Source of the DNA: Hysterangium stoloniferum
Taxonomy: Eukaryota; Basidiomycota; Agaricomycetes; Hysterangiales; Hysterangiaceae
Length of the DNA stretch: 64,000 nt
NCBI GenBank assembly: GCA_015178975.1
Contig: WHVD01000030.1
Coordinates: 434,001-498,000 of the forward strand
Reading direction: 5' to 3'
Part shown: positions 1-9,761 of the stretch, piece by piece
How positions within the stretch are numbered: position 1 is the stretch's first letter
Layout of the letters: every line of letters starts with the position of its first letter
Translations under genes and position numbers: made by a program
Notes under the pieces: generated by a model
Databases searched by the model: none
What the model was told of the DNA's origin: nothing
Seen by the model: only the letters and a program-made list of their open reading frames with translations

Positions 1-176
1 TAACCAGATAGTACGAGTATATTTTGATGGGGGCATAAACAGAGTTTGATCACTGCAAAGGCATACATCAGCATCAGGAACCCGACAGTTTCTGATGTGA
101 GGACTTGAACTATGACTTAATTGTCAATAGGAGGGGATAACTTCAGGGACTGTCGGGTTGCGACACGGTCGTAACA
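1..176 (-). mobile_element. LTR fragment, Gypsy family A (cut by window edge)
   Basis: On the minus strand this piece starts with the family A terminus TGTTACGACCGTGTCGCAAC at 176 and matches the first ~175 bases of the other family A LTRs (5573, 38259, 40714). The rest lies outside the window. It abuts a protease-coding stretch directly, so this LTR either inserted into the older gag-protease fragment to its right or was joined to it by deletion. Confidence 0.8.
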
Positions 177-1166
177 GTATGTCCAATAATTGCAGATTTG
201 TCTCCAAGGTCACATACAGCAAAGAGTGCCTTTTCTGTATGATCTTTGAAGATCATTGTCAATTCTACTTCTTCATGGATAGAGCCTTCTTGGTTCAATG
301 TCCCATCAACATTGTAGACAGGGATAGGTCTAGGGAGTTTAATTGTATTGAGATTGTGGTATTCCACAAATCTTTTGTCCAAAAAGGATCCAGTAGCTCC
401 ACTGTCTAATAGTGCAGTTACTGACATTCTAATTCCTGTGTCCAAAGATCTGAGTGATAGGAAGCTGGGTTGAGGTTTTAGGGTTGAGACTCCTGATATA
501 AATTCTTTCAGGGGGATCTTCTGGAGGGGGTGTGGCTGACATGGGTTGAATTAGTGTTTAAAGTTTCTGGTTAACTTGAGATAATTTCTTGGGGATCCTC
601 TAATATACTGAATTTATTACTCCATTGGGACATGTCCTTCACCAATGGTGCCCTTAAAAACCCTCTTTCTGTCCACCCTGCTCCTTCTGCAATTCTTCCT
701 TCATGTATGCCTTTAGGGCATCAAAGTCCATACTATTAATATCTATCTTTGAGTTGCATTGAGTGGCCTTATGTCCTGGCTTCCTGCACTTGAAACATAT
801 GAGAGGTTTGACAGCCTTCCATCCTGAATCAACTTCCATAGGTACAGCCTCAGATGGTTTAGCAGTTTGGGCTGTTTGGCTGGGCAGGATATTCTTCTGG
901 GGTGTGGCTGGTTTATGGGATTTGGTAGACTGGCCAAATTTTCTTCTACTAGCCTCCCTTTGTCTCCACTGTTTGTCTAATTTGGTGGCCCATTCAAACC
1001 ATTCTTTCAGGGTAGTAGGCATTTCTGGAAGGGCATATACTTTGTCAACCAAGGCAGAGTTGAGTCCCTGTTCAAATTTCTCAATGAGGGCCACATCATT
1101 GTACAATGTATCCTCTTTGAATTGTTTGAACTGAGAAATGTACTCCTCAGCACTCTGTGATCCTTG
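177..1166 (-). mobile_element. Ty3/Gypsy fossil: gag and protease part
   Basis: Minus-strand fossil of a Gypsy element unlike family D in gag sequence. Reading leftward from 1166 there is a Retrotrans_gag-type stretch (about 1166-900, with SAEEYISQFKQF and EKFEQGL), a basic linker, a CCHC zinc knuckle (CFKCRKPGHKATQC, about 815-775) and then an aspartic protease core (LLDSGATGSFLD, about 400) ending near IIGH. Reverse transcriptase and integrase are absent. The gag end is cut by the LTR at 1167-1962 and the protease end by the LTR at 1-176, so this is an old fragment used as a landing site by later family A insertions. The element is broken and incomplete. Confidence 0.8.
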
Positions 1167-1962
1167 TGTTAAGAACAGAAACTGACTGATGTCAGTAGAC
1201 CGATGGGGACTGAACGGAAGGACTTGGCTTCAGCTTATGTGCTGTGCCCTTGCAAGTTACTGTCGGGTGTCCTTAAATTTCAGGGTGGAAACTAGTCCTG
1301 TCGAGTAAACCTCTCGGTAAACTACCAAGAGGAAACCGAAGGATAAGTTGAGGGTTGGGTTGGAGAGTCGGAGACTGAGAGTTGGAGACTGAGAGTCAGA
1401 GATTAGAGGTTGAAGTCGTAAATGTAGGTTGAATTGTAAATTGGATGGAGTCAGAATGTGGTGGTCATGAATAGATAATGGAGTCAGAAATTAGAGGGGT
1501 ATCTAAGTCGATATTCTGATTGTCTAGTAGTTACATTACAGCAGGTCTATATATGAGTTATCAGTGTCTAGAAACTACTAACTAAGGGAAGAGTGGAAAC
1601 ACTATTTGACAAATAGACTTGACTAGAAACCAGAAGGTTATGATAAGATCGGAAGCTGAGAGTGGGATTACGAGAAAAGGGAATAGTCCACAGGCTACAA
1701 GTACAGTATATATGGGCATATGTGAAACATAGAGTAAAATGGATCATCATAATGAAAAGGGACATATCAAAGCATAACCAGATAATATGAGTATATTTTG
1801 ACAGGGGCATAAATGGGGTTTGATTGCTGTGAAGGTATATGTCAGTGTCGGTGTTCTGAAGGTTGCCGAAATGATGGCTTGATCAATAACTTGGAACATC
1901 GATAGATGGTAGTATTCTTGGGGACTGTCAGACTGCAACATGGTTACGACACGGTCATAACA
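1167..1962 (-). mobile_element. Family A LTR, 3' LTR of a minus-strand element
   Basis: Bounded by TGTTAAGAAC (1167) and the complement of TGTTATGACC (ends 1962), the family A termini. The adjoining bases 1963-1975 read GGGGGGATAC on the minus strand, a polypurine tract directly before the LTR, so this is the 3' LTR of the element whose internal region lies at 1963-4425. It carries the LTR core motif (GGACTTGGCTTCAGCTTATG) near 1220-1240. The flanking 5-mers (ccttg / gtatc) differ, as expected for one LTR of a longer element. Confidence 0.8.
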
Positions 1963-2039
1963 GTATCCCCCCATTTGGCTGAAATCCCAAGGAGGCCGAA
2001 AAAGTGCTGAAGAATAAGATGAAAGCAGGAAGGTCAGAA

Positions 2040-2135
2040 GGGGATAGGATTTGGCAAGGTGCTGGAAAGGGTTCGGAAAAGGTTTGGAAAAGGTTTGGAA
2101 AAGGTTTGGAAAAGAATCAGAAAGGATTTGGAGAG
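2040..2135. repeat. Short purine-rich tandem repeat (GGTTTGGAAAA-like)
   Basis: An 11-bp unit, GGTTTGGAAAA, is repeated about four times (about 2070-2115) within a degenerate purine-rich tract between the chromodomain and the polypurine tract of the fossil element. The pyrimidine-rich stretch 4690-4850, with TTTCCGGAAC-type units, looks like the same kind of non-coding tail in opposite orientation. Confidence 0.6.
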
Positions 2136-2835
2136 GATTTGGAAAGTCAATATCGAGATGAAGGTCGGGACGAGGCCATGGTCATATTTGGATACTTGAA
2201 TGTAAATTCAAACCTCTGAAAAGGTCCAGAAATCTAAAAATGTCCGAAAATCCAATAAGGTCTGAAAGTCAGAAAAGGTCCAGAACAGAGTCCAGAAGTT
2301 CCGAGGGATCCGAGCACACTGAAAATGTGGGAGCAGACAAACAGGGCAAGGGGGACAGGGGTGACAAAAGTCCGAAGATGCCAAAATGCAGAGGGTGTAA
2401 GGCAGTGTGAGAATAAACGCTAACCAGTAGGACAGAAAGGTGCCGGAAAGGCCAGAAGGTATCTGAATGGACTGGAAATTGCCCATGAGGGGCCAGAGTG
2501 TTACCTGGGGGCAACAGGGAATGCCGCATTGCTGGCAGCCACTGAGAGGGCTGAGGAGGAAGTGAAGGAAAAGAGACAGGATACAAAACTATGGGTGTCG
2601 GAAAAATGTCGGGATGCTGTAGGTTATAGGGGTCCAGATTCATTTGGATATATTGGTGAAAATCTTTAATGATGTCCAATGCATTCCCGAGTTCTGTGGC
2701 CAGAATCCAGAATGTTTCTTCATCAATACCTTCGTAGCCTGTCCATTTGACCAAATAGGGTAGTTTGCAGGTACATTGGCAATTATCAATCTTTGAATCT
2801 AGGATTTCTGATATCTCAAATTTGGGTTCCCCATC

Positions 2836-3503
2836 TGTGAAGGATAGGTCACATAGGAGGCGTGACTAAAGGCTCTAAGCCTTAGCTCTTAGCTGCTTTA
2901 TAATGCCATTATTTCCTTTATGTTTTATATTTTTTATTCTCTTTTTATCACTCATAAATACGGGTCATACCCCCTTTTTTTTATTAGTTCGAGAGTCCAT
3001 GTATGCTTGTGGGCAAGAGCGCCCACAAGAAGTATGCATATGTCACAGTAGTAGTCACACGATAGAAACCCAGACACTTTTCAACCCCATACTTGCGTGT
3101 TCGGGGTCTTGTCTAAAACAAACCTTCAGTCTATCTCTCTTCCTAGATCTACAGTAACTACACTTCGCACTGAAACAGTCGAAGTCAGTTACTATTATTT
3201 GACTCGACTTCAACCTTTTGCTTCGCGCGGTAAGAATATCCATCGTAGCTCACCTTCTTAGGATATTCTCTCTTTCTTTCACAATATATACTTTCTCTCC
3301 TCTACTTGGCCATTGGCCTAGCTAGCTATGCAGTCGGATCATACCATTAGGTCAATCCACTCTTGTAATCATCTACCGATCACACCTTAAGGTCAATCGT
3401 AATCTATATTTTGACTACCTAAAACTACTAGTCGATTGTATTTCATACTATTGCTAGTCAATAACAATCGCACATTGAGTGGTAAACTACTCGACCCTTT
3501 ACA
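2836..3503. mobile_element. Solo LTR, family F, with perfect 5-bp target duplication
   Basis: Starts TGTGAAGGATAGG and ends CGACCCTTTACA (TG..CA, 668 bp) and is flanked by CCATC on both sides (2831-2835 and 3504-3508). The host sequence across the site is contiguous chromovirus coding sequence between integrase and chromodomain, so the insertion is younger than that fossil. A diverged relative lies at 52058-52761, with shared stretches such as the AACCCAGACACTTTT and CACTGAAACAGTCGAAG regions. No internal coding sequence remains. Confidence 0.85.
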
Positions 3504-4424
3504 CCATCAATAACCACAGGTGGAGGTGGAGGTTGTGCTAGGTGTACTGCACGCATATTCTCAGGGAGCTGAAGTGTCCAAGAGAGCGTGCCTGCTTGTG
3601 CTATAATTTCAAAAGGTCCTAAGTACTTATTGGTGAGCTTTTTTGGATGGCCTAGTCATTTGGAAGAACTCAGCTTTGACAAATACTTGGTCACCAATCT
3701 TGAGTTCAGGGGGCAGCAGCCGATTTTTGTCTGTGGAGTGTTGGTAATGTTCCTGGGCCAATGCAATGTTCTTTTGAAGTTCTTGGTGTAGCTTGTTGAG
3801 GTTTGTGACAAAGTCCTGAGCATGGGTTGAAGTGAGATCACATTCCAGATGGATAGCGATGTTTGGGTTGTAGCCTTTATTTGTGAAGAAAGGCAAAATG
3901 CCAGTAGTGGCATTTGGGGCATTATTATATGTGAATTTGGCAAGCGGTAGAAGTGATTTCCAATTGTCTTGTTAATAGTTGCAATAGACTCAGATGTACT
4001 GTTCCAGTGTTTGATTAGTGCATTCAGTTTGGTCATCACTTTTCTGGGTGGTAGCCGGAAATGAAATGGAGTTTCATGTCAAGTGCATTTAATGGAATGC
4101 CATGCTTGGAGAATACATGAGTGTCGAACAATTCGGATGTTACTGTATCATAAGTTGGAAAGAAAATACTTTGCTTGGTAAGCTGTTCCACAACAATGAG
4201 AATTGCCATATGGCCATTGGATGCCAGTAGGTGTTTGATGAAATCCATTGATATTGAATTCCAGGGTTTTTCCAGTATTGGGATTTGTTTGAGTAGGCCA
4301 TATGGTTTGTGATGTCTTGATTTGGAATGTGCACAGTTGGTGCATGATTTACAATAATGCTTGACAAAATATTGGAGACTGGGCCATGTATATTCTCTTT
4401 GGATAAGTCTGATGGTAAATTGAT

Positions 4425-4665
4425 ATCCACCTTCGCATGCACTTGCCCACTTTCAGTTTCCGATTCCTTGGCCCAACACTCAACTTATCCTTCAGTTCCG
4501 ATCGGTAGTTCGCCGAGAGGTACTCATTAGGACTAGTCTTCACCCATCTGAAATTTAAGGACACCCGACAGATAATTGCGAGGGCACAGCACATAACCTG
4601 AAGCCAAGTCCTTCCGATCGGTCCCCGTTGGCCTACCGACATTAGTCAGTTTTCAGTTCTTAACA
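4425..4665 (+). mobile_element. Family A LTR, 3' fragment
   Basis: Matches the last ~240 bp of the plus-orientation family A LTRs, including the core motif near 4594-4620 and the terminus CAGTTCTTAACA at 4665. The exact left border is blurred because the neighbouring sequence shares a few bases. It lies head to head with the minus-strand integrase fossil, which indicates a rearrangement rather than a simple insertion. Confidence 0.75.
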
Positions 4666-5511
4666 CCTCTCTTCCAGCCTTTTCAGCCCTTTTGTCTGAC
4701 TTCAAATTCTGTGAATTTTCGGACCTTCCGGAATCCTCAGACTTTCCGGAACCTTTGGATTTTCAGAATTTCTTGGACTTTCCGAAATCCTCAAATTTTC
4801 TGGAACCCCTGGATTTTCCAGAAACCTCGGACTCTCCAAATTTTAACTCTTTGTTGAGTTTTCCTTCTTGCTATGATTGTTTTTATCTTGGCTTTTTAGC
4901 ATATATGGCCTTTTGCACCATTCCAACCCTTTTAGCATACTTGGTCTTTTGGCATCAATGTTTCAACTCAATTTCAGATTTCCAGATTTTCCAATCTCTC
5001 CGAACTTTTGGAAACTTCGGATTCCGAAAATGCTGTCACCCGGCCCTTCTCCAACTACCTCTCTGCCTTCAATACGGTCATCCACTCCTGTCCTGGCCAC
5101 CTTGGTGGAAAACCTGATGCTATGACTAGACAATGGGACGTCTATCCTAAAGAGGGGAGTAGCAACTATGCCACAGTTAATCTGCATAATTTTAAGCCTA
5201 TGTTTTCATCAGAACAACTGTCCAAGTTAATCTGAGCTACTTACCTTATACATCCAGTCATGTGCAGTGTTATCCTTATGGACACCGAAAAATTACATCA
5301 AGATATATTATCGGCATTTCCATTAGATCCAGTCACCAAAGCACACCTCAATATCCCATCTGACCCCGATCATCCTTGATGGTCACTCGACCTGCAAGTT
5401 TTCGTTAAACTTGACAACCGCATTTATGTTCTGGATTCCAACACTCTCTGACTTTGAGTCTTACAGCATAAACATGACCACCCAATCTCAGGACATTTCA
5501 GTAGCAGAGTA
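4666..5511 (+). mobile_element. Gypsy fossil: RNase H end and integrase zinc region
   Basis: 4666-5005 is a pyrimidine-rich tract of degenerate TTCCGGA-like units without recognisable coding. From about 5035 the plus strand resembles family D coding sequence at the RNase H/integrase boundary: NYLSAFNTVIH, GGKPDAMTR, WDVYPKEGS, then an integrase N-terminal stretch (KLHQDIL, PLDPVTKAHL) up to a zinc-binding segment (about 5470-5505). It stops at the inverted LTR piece at 5512. It is a broken fragment of a chromovirus related to families A and D. Confidence 0.7.
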
Positions 5512-5572
5512 CTTAGTATGAGACTTCTAGAGGTGTAAGAGGGTATTCTGAGTCAATATTCTGATTGCCTAG
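5512..5572 (-). repeat. Inverted 60-bp piece of family A LTR
   Basis: This stretch is a near-perfect reverse complement of 6000-6060, an internal segment of the plus-strand family A LTR that starts at 5573. It also matches, in the same orientation, 24341-24401 in the minus-strand LTR. The family A LTR terminus follows immediately, so an LTR seems to have inserted into an older LTR lying in the opposite direction. Confidence 0.75.
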
Positions 5573-6310
5573 TGTTACGACCATGTTGCAACCTGATGGT
5601 CCCTGAGTTATCGCCACCTATCGATGATTCAAGTCATTGTTCAAGTCATCACATCGGAAACCATAGGTCTTCTGATGATGATGTATGCCTTCACGGTGAT
5701 CAAACTCCGTTTACACCCATCAAATATACTCGTACTATCTGGTTAAACTCTGATACATCCCTTTTTATTATGATGATCCGTTCTACTCTATGTTTCACAT
5801 ATGTCTATATATACTTGTAACCCTCGGACTATTTCCTTTTCTCATAATCCTGCTCTCGGTTATTTTACGGCCTCCGAACTAATCATAACCTTCCCGTTCC
5901 TAGTGAAGTTTATTTGTCAATACCATTTCCCGCTCTTCTCCTAGTTAGTATTTTCTAGATGCTGAATATTTGTATATGAACCCACTGTAGTTGTAGTTAC
6001 TAGGCAATCAGAATATCGACTCAGAATACCCTCCTACACCTCTGGAAGTCTCATACTAAGTACTCCACTATCCGCCCCCATGTGTGCTTGCCCACTTTCG
6101 GTTTCCGACCCCTTGGCCTGACACTCAACTTATCCTTCAGTTCCGATTGGTAGTTCACTGAGAGGTACTCAGTAGGACTAGTCTTCGCCCATCCAAAATT
6201 TCAGGACACCTGACGGATAATTGCAAGGGCGCAGCACATAAGCTGAAGCCAAGTCCTTCCAATCGGTCCCTGTCAGCCTGCCAACATTAGTCAGTTTTCA
6301 GTTCTTAACA
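5573..6310 (+). mobile_element. Family A LTR, complete, probably solo
   Basis: 738 bp from TGTTACGACC to CAGTTCTTAACA. It has a TATA-like stretch (TCTATATATACTTG, about 5804-5817) and the LTR core motif near 6232-6258. Flanking 5-mers (cctag / agcat) differ, so no target duplication is seen. Many sites that are CG in other copies are TG or CA here, which suggests an older copy. Confidence 0.8.
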
Positions 6311-6520
6311 AGCATAAAGAATTCAGATGGGTATTCTTAGTTGATATTCCAACTGGTGAGTAGTAGTATACAGGATGAGAATTTATACTAAATAGGATGG
6401 AATATGGAGGGCTGAAATGGGACTACAATATGATTGGAATAGTGGGATCAAGGGAAATGGAACAAAGATCAGGGAAATGGAATATATGGTAAACTATAGG
6501 TGGGCAACTAAGTATCTACC
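6311..6520 (-). mobile_element. LTR relic, family B
   Basis: About 170 bp (6350-6515, around GGATGAGAATTTATACTAA and ACTACAATATGATTGGAATA) match 23550-23670. That second copy is part of a minus-oriented LTR-like relic that carries the shared LTR core motif. Only this part is preserved here and the borders are uncertain. Confidence 0.55.
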
Positions 6521-7494
6521 TAAATCTAAATGTAATAATCAGTACTGTTATGCTATGATAATAACGGTGTAACTTATCCTTATTGAGACCTCTATGGGTG
6601 AACAACTAAGGCGTCGGTTTTGAATGCAGGCGTTTTCGGCAGTTGGATGTTTCTCGTCTACGTGGGAAACATGACATAATCCCCAACATTGGAGCTGAGG
6701 CTGATTGATAGATGAACTAGTCCCAATCTGGAATTTTCGCCTCTTTTGATTTAATCTCACATATTTAGAGGACGATTCTTCAGGGCCGTCATATTTCGAT
6801 CAGAATGCTTTCACAATAAACCTTATTCAGACTACGCCCTAAAGCGCTGTGGTTCAAGGCAGGGTTGTCGGCGCTGACCATCGTCATTTTCTTACATTCA
6901 TCGCTAAATGGATCGATGATTCTCGTCCTGCTTCGTGAGGCACTGAGTTCTGTTGTCGATCACGCCGGCGTGATGACTTACTCTTTCTGTCATTCCTTGG
7001 CTGATTATATACCTTGCGTTATACGCACTTGGCTGGGCATACCCCTCACGATGTACAAACGAAGAGCCAGGCCACGTTCACTGACGAAATAACCTCCATA
7101 AAATCGAAATTAGAAATCCTTCAAAACTAATGAAGACAGTGAAACGTCTTCAGTGCAAGGCAATCGTCACCAGCAACTGTATGTATATAAGGGACTGCCC
7201 TAATGTTATAATTCGGGCATCAGACTTCCTGGCCGATCGGCTGGACGCATCTTGCCGGTGCTATACAGCTTATAAGACCTGTAGACTCTCCATCGAATTC
7301 ATTGGGTGGCGTCTACAGTCAAACGTTCGTTTGTCTCGGTTATTATCAGTCTGGCCTAGATGCTGGCACCGAATAAACAACAGCTATTAGTTAGCGATGC
7401 TGATGCTGTACTATCGACATTCTTATATAACTTTCTGATTTCTTTCCAACTTCTATGCTCCTTGTTCCCCCTTGTCGTACTCTTGCTCACCCCC
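6521..7494. other. Intergenic, no gene recognised
   Basis: Mixed-composition sequence between the transposon block and the phosphate transporter. Short open frames are present on both strands, but none shows a recognisable domain or splice-consistent extension. The last ~400 bases presumably hold the promoter and 5' leader of the transporter gene. Confidence 0.5.
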
Positions 7495-9761
7495 ATGGCC
7501 GATGACTATCCTTTAAACGAATTGGGTGGCAATAATAATAATGCTGGTAACCACGTTGGCAACAATATCATCGGCAACAATGGCGGTGTACCCTTCTCAA
7601 TCTCGCAGAGGCGTATGATGGCTTTAGCAGAAGTGGACGAGGCTACTTTCAAGTATGCATATCTTTTTCGCTGGTTACATCAGCAAATTGGTTTTTTATC
7701 CGGACTGTTCCTGGCGGAAGTCCCCCCGTTCTAGGAGACTCCTGGGGGTTGTCTGGGGCATCCTGCATCCCAGCACTTAAAGCCATTTTGCTGATGCATG
7801 TGATGCACACACTCATATTTTCAACAGCCGTTTTCACTTTAAAGTCTGTTTTGTTGTAGGGGTTGGTTTCTTCACTGATGCCTATGGTGCGGACAACTTA
7901 TTCGCGGTTTGGCTTCCCCTAATTTTTTCACAGACTTGTTTGCGATTGACCTTGCAAGTGTTATGATTGGAAACGTATATGGGAATGTAATAGGTAAGTA
8001 CATATAATCGATCTCGCGAATGTCACCATAATCACCGTTTATATAGGAACGGGAGGAGCATGCCCAATTGGTACAACTTGCCTCACTCAACATCAGGATC
8101 TCGCTATCAAAGTGGCATCACCCGTCGGAACTCTTATTGGACAACTCCTCTTCGGTTGGTTTGCGGATATAGTCGGTCGCAAACGCATGTGTATGTCAAA
8201 AATTGAATTTTGGGAATTCAATAACCATCTTATTTTTTTCTTGCACAGACGGGGTTGAACTCGGCATCATCATTGTCACTACTTTCTTTCAGGCAATTGC
8301 TGGTCACGGACACGCAGTTTCCATCGTCGGTGTTCTCGTAATTTGCCGTTTCTTAATGGGTATTGGAATTGGCGGTGACTACCCCCTTAGCGCGGTCATT
8401 ACCTCGTAAGTATTTCTGTTTACTACCCTTCATACACCGGTATTTACCCCTCCTCCCATCTATAGCGAATTCGCTGCGACGAGGACGCGTGGTCGTCTCA
8501 TGACCGGAGTGTTCTCAATGCAAGGCTGGGGTCAATTCACTGCCGCGGTTATTTCTACCGTCGTCGTAGTTGCCTTCAGAAAGCAGATCCAGAACGACGA
8601 CCCTTTCGACCCCGCCCATGTCGACTTCATCTGGCGTCTCATCATCGGTCTTGGATGCATCCCCGGTGCCATTGCTCTTTACTCCCGTCTGACGATTCCC
8701 GAGACTCCCCGCTTCACTATGGATATTGAGAGAAATGTGCAACAAGCTGCTCAAGATGTCGAGACATTTTTGACTACTGGAACGTTCAATATTAACCCCG
8801 ACGCAATCGTTCACCGTGCATCCGTACCCCAGGCTTCGAGGCGTGATTTCCGGAAATAGTGAGGACAGTTGTTCATTAGTATTGCATATACCGATACATT
8901 CCGCCTTAGTTTCGGAAGGTGGGATCATGCGAAAATCCTTGTTGGTGCTGCATATTCATGGTTCGCCCTCGACGTACGCTATTTTATCGTTTTGGGCTTG
9001 CCATTCCAACTCATCACTTTTATTAGATCGCTTTCTACGGTCTTGGCCTCAACAACAGTCAAATATTGTCAACTGTCCTTGCAACTGTCGTCCCTCCGCA
9101 GGGCGGCAGCGCCATCTACCAGAACTTACTCAATATCTCCGTTGGTCACATGATGTACATTTAGAAGTCGTCTGCCGTCTTGTACCGACTCTGAGTATAT
9201 TTTCTCACAGAATATCAGTTGCCGGCTTAATTCCTGGATACTATGCTACTTTCTTCCTCATCGATAGCTGGGGTCGCAAGCCTATCCAGCTCATGGGCTT
9301 CATCATGCTCACCATTCTCTTCTTAATCATGGTAAGCTAAATCACATACATGTTCTTACTTCTTCCACCCTCACACTCATGCTCAGGGTTTCGGTTATAA
9401 CGCCATCCTCAACCACAGCAAGAGCGCCTTCGTATTCCTTTACTGTCTCGCCAACTTTTTCCAAAATTTCGGTCCCAACACCACCACTTTCATTATTCCT
9501 GGAGAGTCCTTCCCCACTCGGTACCGTTCGACTGCCTACGGCATCTCCGCTGCGTGTGGAAAGCTCGGTGCCATTGTCGCCCAGGTCGCCCTCAGCCAGA
9601 CTAACCGCGTCCAGACTAACCGCGTCGACATCTTCCTCAAAATCTTCGCATTCTTCATGCTTTCAGGTATCTTCTCGACCTTACTCATCCCAGAGACAAA
9701 GGGCAGAACGCTCGAAGATATCTCAGGTGAAGCACAAGAAAGTTTCATTCAGGGTCTGTAA
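7495..9761 (+). CDS. PHO84: Inorganic phosphate transporter, MFS phosphate:H+ symporter (PHO84 type)
   Basis: Predicted plasma-membrane high-affinity phosphate uptake carrier. Ten exons fit GT..AG junctions: 7495-7652, 7828-7886, 7934-7993, 8047-8190, 8249-8405, 8466-8858, 8910-8973, 9027-9154, 9211-9331, 9387-9761. They total 1659 nt, 552 residues, the usual size for fungal PHO84 proteins. Visible signatures are GVGFFTDAYDLFAID after the N-terminus, GWFADIVGRKRM (the MFS loop 2-3 motif), the phosphate symporter signature GIGGDYPLSA (about residue 180), EFAATRTRGR, VAGLIPGYYATFFLIDSWGRKP, and IPGESFPTRYRSTAYGISAACGKLGA near the end. The Asn/Gly-rich N-terminus is probably cytosolic. The start is the ATG at 7495, the only one that opens this frame before exon 1. 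Introns are 47-60 bases except the first (175). The frame looks intact. Family assignment is firm; substrate is inferred from the family. Confidence 0.93.

Larger units (their letters stand above)
1963..4425 (-). mobile_element. Gypsy chromovirus fossil, family A: integrase and chromodomain half
   Basis: Minus-strand 3' part of a chromovirus. Reading leftward from 4425: an integrase zinc/core stretch resembling the family D integrase (REYTWPSLQYFVKHY, MDFIKHLLASNGH, HVFSKHGIP, SGYHPEK), the integrase C-terminal region (about 3896-3517, GDQVFVKAEFF), a chromodomain (about 2840-2640, LVKWTGYEGIDEETFWILAT), a purine-rich non-coding tail and a polypurine tract at 1963-1975. A solo LTR of another family (2836-3503) sits between integrase and chromodomain. 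At about 4425 it is joined to an LTR fragment in the opposite orientation, so its 5' half is gone. It is broken in several places and clearly old. Confidence 0.8.
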
